19,171 nucleotides of DNA. Source: JBBQSU01 sp038234815 (GTDB lineage: Bacteria > Planctomycetota > Phycisphaerae > Tepidisphaerales > Tepidisphaeraceae). Shown here one piece after another: positions 1 through 5,789 of this stretch (positions are counted from its first letter, which is position 1; the number at the start of each line of letters is the position of its first letter). Both the position numbers and the translations under genes were made by a program. Under the pieces are notes generated by a model. The model saw nothing but the letters and a program-made list of their open reading frames with translations. It was not told the origin of the DNA and did not search any database. The stretch is from the NCBI GenBank assembly GCA_038234815.1, contig JBBQSU010000068.1, positions 1 through 19,171 of the forward strand. The letters are read 5' to 3'.

Positions 1-177
1 CCCGGAAGAAGGAACATGTTGTCCATCGTTGCCCGCCTCGTGCCACGCGTAGCGCTGCTGATCGCGGTTGCCCTGATCGGTGAAACCGTGCTTCAGCCAA
101 TGATAGACCATCCCAAAATAGCTTCCTGCTCGGCCACGCTCATATTTAAGCCCGCCACACGCATTCGCAAGCTGCAC
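1..177 (-). CDS. unidentified reading frame, cut by left window edge
   Basis: This minus-strand frame is open from an in-frame TAA at 193-195 down to position 1. The first possible start after that stop is a GTG at 177, with no clear ribosome binding site. The translation is rich in aromatic, His and Gln/Asn residues (for example YFGMVYHWLKHGF followed by DQGNRDQQRYAWHE), which reads more like real protein than the hydrophobic plus-strand ORF at 16-231 over the same DNA. The third codon position is moderately GC-rich. I recognise no family. The protein-like character continues weakly upstream of the TAA, so this could be the broken part of an older gene or a chance frame. Positions 196-277 show nothing further. 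Confidence 0.25.
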   Translation of the reverse strand, partial: MQLANACGGLKYERGRAGSYFGMVYHWLKHGFTDQGNRDQQRYAWHEAGNDGQHVPSSG

Positions 178-277
178 CTGGTCCGCCCTGACTTAATTCC
201 CTATCCATTGGCGATGGAAATCTACTGCTGAACTTGCGCGGCCTTCCGTCAAAGGCGGACCACTTCCCGTGCGCATT

Positions 278-1177
278 TTACGGCGCACGCGGGGAAATCC
301 GGCGCACCCATGCATTGGCGCGGCCGATTGTCCCGTCCTGCGCCTTGATCGCACGCGCGATTCCCTCATTGGCTGCCAGCATTTGATCGACGCGGGCTAT
401 TTTTCCCGCCTGTGTGAATGCCGCCAGCGCCTCATCGGCACGATCGGAAACCAGCAGCAGATTTCCAACCGCCAGCAGGTCGGGCACGTGGGCGGCGGGG
501 AAAAGATAGCTGCGCGGGTCGAGCTGCCTAATCGCAATTTTGTATGAGTCGGCATCGGGATGAATCTGCCCCAGGATAGACGAGCGCGCCGATGCCGCTA
601 CGGCTGTCGTCGTCGGCCGGGAAGTCGCTTCCGGCGGCGGTGTGGCCCCGGCAAGCTGCTCCTGGCGAAATTGCTCGACCGGCGCGTCGTTTCCGCCGGA
701 AACGGCATTGAGACACTCGGCTACCTGCCGGATCGCCATGGCGGTGGTTTCCATCCGGCTAACATTGAAGAGACTCTTGGCGGTGCGCAAGGCGTCCTTC
801 GGCCTTCCGGCTTCAAGCAAGATGCGGATGCGCAGCTGAAGCAAGGATTCGATCGATCCGATGTCGGCCGCGAACTCAGTGACGCCGGTGGTTGTCAGGT
901 CGGCGGCTGCATCAAATCGCTTAAGCCCGCGAAGCGCGTCGGCCCAGGATCGGATTTGCCCGCGGGCGATTTCTGGTCGTTCGCTCAGCACCCCGCGAAT
1001 CGAGTCGATTGCTCGATCGACGCTGGCCACGTCACCGGCCTGGAGCAACGAGTTGATTGACTCGGGAGATAAATCCTCGGCCCAGATAACGGCAGGCGCC
1101 GCGCAAATGCAAACGAGCATCCATCCAAGCACCAGGCGGGATGCGCAAAACGCAGAGACGTGTGAGATGTCTCTCAC
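278..1177 (-). CDS. secreted TPR-like protein, paralogue of upstream gene
   Basis: I chose the GTG at 1177 as the start, giving 299 aa. It overlaps the TGA of the upstream gene as GTGA, and a GGTGA Shine-Dalgarno-like run lies just before it. That arrangement points to translational coupling. The longer frame to 1252 would run into the neighbour. Residues about 14-34 form a signal peptide (hydrophobic RLVLGWMLVCICAAP core, cleavage near VIWA/ED). The mature part is helical with repeated 'LLEAGRPKDALRTAKSLF' and 'NLLLVSDRADEALAAF' segments typical of TPR-like hairpins, separated by a Pro/Ser/Thr-rich linker. It ends in a tail (AQDGTIGRANAW plus 11 residues) shared with its neighbour. It probably acts in the periplasm. 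The molecular function is unknown; the TPR-like call rests on pattern only. Confidence 0.75.
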   Translation of the reverse strand: MRDISHVSAFCASRLVLGWMLVCICAAPAVIWAEDLSPESINSLLQAGDVASVDRAIDSIRGVLSERPEIARGQIRSWADALRGLKRFDAAADLTTTGVTEFAADIGSIESLLQLRIRILLEAGRPKDALRTAKSLFNVSRMETTAMAIRQVAECLNAVSGGNDAPVEQFRQEQLAGATPPPEATSRPTTTAVAASARSSILGQIHPDADSYKIAIRQLDPRSYLFPAAHVPDLLAVGNLLLVSDRADEALAAFTQAGKIARVDQMLAANEGIARAIKAQDGTIGRANAWVRRISPRAP

Positions 1178-2055
1178 TTTTTCACCGCAGGTTGAATCGA
1201 TTGCAGCCAGGCATTGGCTCGGCCGATCGTTCCATCCTGCGCGCGCAGGCATCTAGCGACGGCTTCGCTGGCTTGCGGAATCTGTGCGTCGGTTGCCTGA
1301 CCATAAGCGCGCTCAAAGATCGGCATTGCCAGGTCGGGTTTTCCTGCCATCAACAGCAAGTTACCCCGCTTGAGCAGTGCCGCGTAATCCTCGGCCAAGA
1401 TTGCATTGGCGGGTTGTTCATAAGCCGCAGGGTCGATGGGGATGCTATCAAGAACCTGCGACCGGCGGCCGGGATCGCGCAAGGGGTTTCGACCCTCGAA
1501 ACTCGCCCCGGCCATTTGTTCGTCTTTAAAACGATCGATCCTGCGAGTCGCTGGCTTGCTGGAAGCTTGGCTGGCCGGCGCGGTGGCCGCGGGTGCGTCG
1601 CTGGCGTTGAGGCATTCGGCCACCAGCAACATGGCCGAAGCCGATGAAGTGAGCGCGCAGACATTGAAAAAAGATTTCGCCGAGCTTAGCGCCACGTCGG
1701 GTTTGCCCGCAGCCAGCAAGGCTCGGACGCGATAATTGAGAAACTGCTCGACTGCCGCCGGGTCAACGGCCGATTCAACGCACGCTCGAAGGCTCCATCG
1801 ATCCACCAGATCGTATCGCCGGGCAACATGCAGATTTTTCAACCAATTGCGCAGGCCCAAAGCTGTCCGGGCCGGGTCCAATTCCCATAACCGGTCGATC
1901 TGGGCAATCGCCTGATCCATCGACGCCGGCGCGACCACAAGCTTGGTAATCTGGTTTTGCACGCGATTAAGTTCCTCAGGCGACGGAGGCGTCTGTCCGC
2001 TGGCTGGAAGACTGAGCAGGCCGATAACGGCCAGCAGGTTGGCTAGACGATACAT
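1174..2055 (-). CDS. secreted TPR-like protein, paralogue of downstream gene
   Basis: The start is ATG 2055, giving 293 aa. It follows the upstream stop codon by one base (TGA-C-ATG) and has GAGGAA about seven bases ahead. The longer frame to 2220 only reads the upstream gene's repeats out of frame. A signal peptide covers residues 1-20 (MYRLANLLAVIGLLSLPASG). The mature protein is about 30-40% alike by eye to the next gene, including LLAAGKPDVALSSAKSFFNV, the VAECLNA motif, a low-complexity Ala/Ser/Pro linker, NLLLMAGKPDLAMPIF and the tail AQDGTIGRANAW. The 'AG-P-A' helical hairpins resemble TPR units. The two genes look like an in-place duplication that has diverged. The likely location is the periplasm or outer surface. 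No catalytic motif is visible, so a scaffolding or binding role is more likely than an enzyme. Confidence 0.78.
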   Translation of the reverse strand: MYRLANLLAVIGLLSLPASGQTPPSPEELNRVQNQITKLVVAPASMDQAIAQIDRLWELDPARTALGLRNWLKNLHVARRYDLVDRWSLRACVESAVDPAAVEQFLNYRVRALLAAGKPDVALSSAKSFFNVCALTSSASAMLLVAECLNASDAPAATAPASQASSKPATRRIDRFKDEQMAGASFEGRNPLRDPGRRSQVLDSIPIDPAAYEQPANAILAEDYAALLKRGNLLLMAGKPDLAMPIFERAYGQATDAQIPQASEAVARCLRAQDGTIGRANAWLQSIQPAVKK

Positions 2056-2056
2056 G

Positions 2057-2503
2057 TCATTTCCTCGTTTGAACGGGCCAAGCCAACGTTGCCGGCGGGA
2101 GGTTTGTCTTGCTCGGATGCTCCGCGGCTCTAACCCAGGCCAGGTTCGCCGGCGCGAGGTTTGTCTTGCTCGGATGCTCCGCGCCTCTGACCCAGGCCAG
2201 ATTCGCCGGCGGGATACCAACGCTTACTGTGCGCAGATGGCGAACCCAGGCAAGTGATCCCTTGGGAAGAACCGCCGGCGAAGGGGCATCCAGATTGCGT
2301 GTCCACGGCAAATGCGCTTCCGGCGGAATCTGGTTGATTTGCAAATCCTTTTGCGGGCGAGGCTCCGTCGGAATTTTGTCATCGGGAACCGTCGAGACGA
2401 CCCACGCCGTGCCTACCGCGACGAGCAATAGCGCAATTGCGGCCGCCAACGCCAGTCGCAGGCGATAACTCAACGCCGAAATGACCGCCGGATCGTTTGC
2501 CAT
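2057..2503 (-). CDS. membrane-anchored protein with five Trp-centred repeats
   Basis: This is the first gene of the three-gene operon. The start is ATG 2503 (148 aa), with AGAGAG just upstream; a GTG one codon earlier is the alternative. A short basic cytoplasmic N-terminus precedes one transmembrane helix at about residues 15-37 (RLALAAAIALLLVAVGTAWVV). The rest is a Pro-rich extracytoplasmic region made of five repeats of the form [H/S/N/T]-L-[P/A]-W-x-[R/V]. Their tryptophans fall at residues 67, 86, 104, 123 and 142, a spacing of 19, 18, 19 and 19. Two central repeats are nearly identical at DNA level. I recognise no family. The repeats could bind a partner, possibly the secreted proteins encoded next door. 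The topology is inferred from hydrophobicity only. Confidence 0.7.
   Translation of the reverse strand: MANDPAVISALSYRLRLALAAAIALLLVAVGTAWVVSTVPDDKIPTEPRPQKDLQINQIPPEAHLPWTRNLDAPSPAVLPKGSLAWVRHLRTVSVGIPPANLAWVRGAEHPSKTNLAPANLAWVRAAEHPSKTNLPPATLAWPVQTRK
2101..2214. repeat. two near-identical 57-bp tandem repeats
   Basis: The units at 2101-2157 and 2158-2214 begin with GGTTTGTCTTGCTCGGATGC and differ at only about four positions. They lie inside the Trp-repeat gene and encode 19-residue units LAWVR-x-AEHPSKTNL-x-PA on the minus strand. The near-identity, including synonymous sites, indicates recent duplication or homogenisation. Flanking units at the protein level are older and more diverged. 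Confidence 0.9.
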
Positions 2504-2525
2504 CACTCTCTATACGGTCATACTC

Positions 2526-2554
2526 TTAACACGAGCATTTGTTTGCCAAATAGT
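2526..2554 (+). promoter_or_regulatory. candidate sigma70-type promoter for the GT-C gene
   Basis: TTAACA at 2526-2531 matches the -35 consensus at five of six positions. AATAGT at 2549-2554 matches the -10 at four of six, with a 17-bp spacer. It lies in the 104-bp divergent gap between the minus-strand operon and the glycosyltransferase gene. It would give a leader of roughly 45 nt. This is inference from consensus only. Confidence 0.3.
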
Positions 2555-2607
2555 GGGTCCGGCGGTCAACGATCAAACGCCGGTGCGGTACGTCTTGATG
2601 GCTTTTG

Positions 2608-4479
2608 ATGTCGAATATTCACTCCGATATTTCGTTGTCCGTGTCAGGCGCGCCGGCACTTGCGCAAGCTGATTCGCCGCCGGTCATCGCGCCTTGGATT
2701 GCTCCCATCGAGGAACATCCCCGACGATGGATCGTCTATCCTTGCCTCTTGCTTCTCGGCGTGCTGATCGCGTATCAATCGGCAGCCTATTATGTCCCGT
2801 CACACGGCGGGACCGACCAAAACGGCTATCTCGCCACTGCCCGGCTCATTCTCGAACAACATACGCTCCACTTTATACCGGAAAGCCCGTTTCAATTTGT
2901 CGGTCGGATGATGGTTTTGACCGACGACGGCAAAATCTACGCGAAGTATCCGTTCGGGTATCCACTTCTGGCCGCGGTCGCGCGACATTTTGGTGGGGCC
3001 GATGCCATGTTCATGGTGAATCCCATCTGCACAGCGCTGGCGTGTTTCTTCAGCTTCTTCTTGTTTCGATCCGTGCTGGGGAACTTCGCGTCGCTGATGG
3101 GGGTGATTTGCATGGCCTGCAACCCTGTCACCTTGGTGTACGCCAACGATGCCAATTCGCACGCGCCCACTTTGTTGTGCGTCGTCGTGGGCTTCTGGGG
3201 CCTGATGACCTGGTGGCAGAAAGGCCGCGCCTGGAGAGGTTTTATTGGCGGGCTGGCACTCGGCTATGCGTGTACGGTCCGCTATACCGAATTTCTCCTG
3301 GTCCTGCCCATTCTCTTTGCCACGCTGGGGCGCGCGCGGTTTAGACTGAGGCAGATTCCATTGCATCTTGCCGCAATCATCGGCTGGGCCATTCCCATCC
3401 TCGCCATGTCGATCCAGCTTTGGATATCGTTCGGTGCGCCTTGGCGGACTGGATACTCCCTGTGCCGCGAGCAAACGGGCTTCGGCCTGGAATATCTCCT
3501 GGGTGGGCCTGAGCCTGACAAGCAAGGCAACTGGGCCACGCTGCTTTATCAACTCAATCACACCGGCCTGTTCTTGCTCTGGCCTGCGGCGCTGGGAGGA
3601 ATGCTGGCGCTGTTTGGACATAGTTGGCGACTGGCTTCGCTGCTGGCGCTCTGGATCGTTCCGTCCACGCTGCTCTATCTGTTTTATTACTGGGCACCCA
3701 CCGGCGAAACCACGACTGGGTATCTCCGCTTTTTTCTCACCGTGTTTCCGGGGATGCTCCTGGCCGGGCTGTGGGTGCTGGACCGCGGGCTGAACCTCAA
3801 CCGTTTCATCCGCGCGCTGTCGTTGGGCGGGCTGACTTTTCTGGCCGCGATCATCAATGTCGATAACATCTCCCCCCAACTGGAAAACAGCGTCGAATCG
3901 CGGGCCACGCTTTGGTACGTCGGGCAAACCGTCGAACGAAACGTCCCGGCGGGCAGCGTGATTTTCGCCGATCAGTCGATCGACAATTACCTCGATGAAA
4001 TCGGCCGATGGACGCTTTACGACACCAGCCTTTTTGCCCCGCGAGCCTTCGAGCAATATTACAAGGTGGCCCGAGTGGCCGACGTCGAGGATCCCAACCC
4101 GCTGCAACGCGCCCGCGCCGAAAAATACATGAAACTGCTGGGCGTCAAAAAGCCCGACGGTACCTGGCGAAGTAAGCCCATGACTGAACTGGACCGCCAA
4201 CAGATGGCGATCGTCGAAAAAGCAATCAAGGAAAACCGCCGGGTGTTCTTTATCTTCGGCGGTCCTCCGCCTCGGAACATGCTGGCCAGCGGAGAGACAT
4301 GGACCGCGGTGCCCGTTGCCACGCTTGATCCACCCCCGCGGGCCATGCCCGACGGCCTGCAAACACGATTTCGCGCCGGCCGATTGGTGAAAAGCCCTCC
4401 GGCACCACCGCTCAATACCGCCCAGCGAAAACAGCGGGTTTGGACCATCCAGGAAGTTAAGCGGCTCCCTTTGCATTGA
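2608..4479 (+). CDS. GT-C (PMT/ArnT-like) membrane glycosyltransferase
   Basis: The 623-aa protein starts at ATG 2608; a TTG one codon earlier is possible, and no strong Shine-Dalgarno is seen. After a cytoplasmic tail, the first membrane helix (residues 42-62) leads into an external loop with GGTDQNGYLATAR (Asp70). This matches the position of the acidic catalytic residue of GT-C transferases. The loop continues with the family-like YAKYPFGYPLL. About ten further hydrophobic segments follow to about residue 415, including LGYACTVRYTEFLLVLPILFA, then a soluble C-terminal region of about 200 residues. Such enzymes move a sugar from a polyprenyl-phosphate carrier onto lipid, glycan or protein at the outer face of the inner membrane. 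The acceptor cannot be read from the sequence. The downstream deacetylase-family gene follows after 46 bp on the same strand. Confidence 0.8.
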   Translation: MSNIHSDISLSVSGAPALAQADSPPVIAPWIAPIEEHPRRWIVYPCLLLLGVLIAYQSAAYYVPSHGGTDQNGYLATARLILEQHTLHFIPESPFQFVGRMMVLTDDGKIYAKYPFGYPLLAAVARHFGGADAMFMVNPICTALACFFSFFLFRSVLGNFASLMGVICMACNPVTLVYANDANSHAPTLLCVVVGFWGLMTWWQKGRAWRGFIGGLALGYACTVRYTEFLLVLPILFATLGRARFRLRQIPLHLAAIIGWAIPILAMSIQLWISFGAPWRTGYSLCREQTGFGLEYLLGGPEPDKQGNWATLLYQLNHTGLFLLWPAALGGMLALFGHSWRLASLLALWIVPSTLLYLFYYWAPTGETTTGYLRFFLTVFPGMLLAGLWVLDRGLNLNRFIRALSLGGLTFLAAIINVDNISPQLENSVESRATLWYVGQTVERNVPAGSVIFADQSIDNYLDEIGRWTLYDTSLFAPRAFEQYYKVARVADVEDPNPLQRARAEKYMKLLGVKKPDGTWRSKPMTELDRQQMAIVEKAIKENRRVFFIFGGPPPRNMLASGETWTAVPVATLDPPPRAMPDGLQTRFRAGRLVKSPPAPPLNTAQRKQRVWTIQEVKRLPLH

Positions 4480-4525
4480 TCGTTTCCCTGTATCGAAGCC
4501 CAAGCCCGATCCCGTCACCTACCTA

Positions 4526-5569
4526 ATGCCCTATCCACCGGCTAAATTATCCGCAATGGTTGGATTTTGTAGCGGGGATATCTTTGTTCGTCACCAGACC
4601 GGCCCGGATCACCCGGAGCGGCCGGATCGTTTGCGCGCCATTGCCCGGGCCGTGCGACAGGCCGGACTGATCGATTCGCCCGACTTGTTTCCCGAATTTA
4701 AATTTGACCTTAACCAATCGCCCCTCGGCGGAGAGAAGCTGCTCGAACTGCCCTATCGCCCTGCCGATCTGGCAGCGATCTTGCGAGTGCATTCGACCGA
4801 GATGATCGAACGGATTCAGCAAATTTGTGCATCCGGCGGCGGGCTGCTCGATGGGGCCGACACGCCGGTAGGACCGGAAAGTTTTGAGATCGCGCTGCAC
4901 GCGGCCGGCGCGGCAATGGCTTGCGCCGACGCCGTAGTGAGCGGCCGAGTGCAGCGGGCGTTTGCGGCGGTGCGCCCGCCCGGCCATCATGCCGAGCCGA
5001 ACCTGCCCATGGGATTTTGCCTGCTGAACAACATCGCCATTGCCGCGCGACACCTTCAGAGCGTTCATGGCGTCGGCAGGATCGGCATCGTCGATTTCGA
5101 CGTGCATCACGGCAACGGCACGCAGGCGGCGTTTGAATCCGACTCGAGTGTTTGCTTCATCAGCATCCATCAGGAACCCCAAACCTGTTACCCGCACACC
5201 GGCCACGATTGGGAAATTGGCCTCGGTCATGCGCGAGGATCTACCCTAAACCTGCCTATGCGCGCCGGCAGCGGAGATGCCGACTATCTTCGCGCATTTG
5301 ACGAGCGCATCGTGCCAAAACTCGACGCCTTCAGGCCGGAAATGCTGCTGGTGTCGGCGGGTTTTGATGCCCACAAGGACGATCCACTGGCCGACATTGA
5401 ACTGACCGACGACGCTTTCGCGCAGATGACTTTGCGCCTGGTGGCCGTCGCCAACGCGCATTGCCAGGGCCGCATCATCAGCGCGCTTGAAGGGGGATAT
5501 AACCTTCAAGCCATGGCCCGCGGGGTCGTTCGTCATCTGGCATCGCTGCGATCCGATCCCTCGCGGTAG
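4526..5569 (+). CDS. histone deacetylase-family (class II/AcuC-like) amidohydrolase
   Basis: This is a zinc-dependent deacetylase of the arginase/deacetylase fold, 347 aa from ATG 4526. ATG 4556 gives an N-terminus (MVGFCSGDIF) closer to family members and may be the true start; neither has a clear Shine-Dalgarno. The full active-site set is present: HPERPDRL near the N-terminus, the His pair in PPGHH (154-155), GFCLLNNIA, DFDVHHGNGT with zinc ligands Asp192 and His194, SAGFDAH with Asp281, and the transition-state Tyr325 in EGGYN. Bacterial members act on acetylated lysines, polyamines or other acyl-amides; the substrate here is unknown. It lies 46 bp after the glycosyltransferase and may be co-transcribed with it. 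Confidence 0.92.
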   Translation: MPYPPAKLSAMVGFCSGDIFVRHQTGPDHPERPDRLRAIARAVRQAGLIDSPDLFPEFKFDLNQSPLGGEKLLELPYRPADLAAILRVHSTEMIERIQQICASGGGLLDGADTPVGPESFEIALHAAGAAMACADAVVSGRVQRAFAAVRPPGHHAEPNLPMGFCLLNNIAIAARHLQSVHGVGRIGIVDFDVHHGNGTQAAFESDSSVCFISIHQEPQTCYPHTGHDWEIGLGHARGSTLNLPMRAGSGDADYLRAFDERIVPKLDAFRPEMLLVSAGFDAHKDDPLADIELTDDAFAQMTLRLVAVANAHCQGRIISALEGGYNLQAMARGVVRHLASLRSDPSR

Positions 5570-5664
5570 AGATCGGCCATGGCGACCTTGGACCGATCCA
5601 CTGCGATCAATCCGAACCCCCGCGCCACCGGGTCGTCGCCAATCTGCAATTCCCATCGGCCCAT
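5533..5664 (-). CDS. possible small protein (43 aa) or gene remnant
   Basis: In the convergent gap after the deacetylase gene, a minus-strand frame starts at ATG 5664 and stops at 5533, overlapping the deacetylase 3' end by 37 bp. It encodes a balanced, natural-looking sequence (MGRWELQIGDDPVARGFGLI, then AVDRSKVAMADLYREGSDRS). Third codon positions are about three-quarters G or C by my count, as expected for coding DNA here. There is no clear Shine-Dalgarno. Protein-like sequence continues upstream of the ATG to an in-frame TAG, so it may be the end of a decayed gene rather than an intact small gene. I recognise no family. Confidence 0.33.
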   Translation of the reverse strand: MGRWELQIGDDPVARGFGLIAVDRSKVAMADLYREGSDRSDAR

Positions 5665-5728
5665 GGTGTATCGCTGCGCACCCTGGCCGGCTCGGTGCTA
5701 CGGCATCGGTGATGATAATGCCGCGGTC

Positions 5729-5766
5729 GTTTCCGGCAGCGCCGATAATTGCCCTGCGCCGGAAAC
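5729..5766. terminator. hairpin between convergent genes, candidate bidirectional terminator
   Basis: GTTTCCGGC at 5729-5737 pairs perfectly with GCCGGAAAC at 5758-5766 around a 20-nt loop, and can be extended past a single-base bulge. It lies 24 nt downstream of the stop of the 718-aa secreted protein gene and about 160 nt past the deacetylase gene. No T-run follows on either strand, so intrinsic termination is uncertain; it may act as a 3' end-stabilising stem. Confidence 0.45.
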
Positions 5767-5789
5767 GCCACGTGCGCTCCGCCGGCGAT

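Noticed and set aside
2101..2214. Direct repeats considered as a CRISPR or mobile-element signature
   Set aside because: The repeats are contiguous, in frame and protein-coding, with no spacers and no transposase nearby.
2056..2220. N-terminal extension of the second operon gene (RARQTSRRRTWPG repeats)
   Set aside because: It reads the Trp-repeat gene out of frame. ATG 2055 with GAGGAA and a signal peptide is the better start.
2800..4518. 572-aa open frame on the minus strand opposite the glycosyltransferase gene
   Set aside because: Its composition is Arg/Gln/His/Pro-rich with no motif, while the plus strand has clear GT-C membrane topology. It is an antisense shadow of GC-rich coding DNA.
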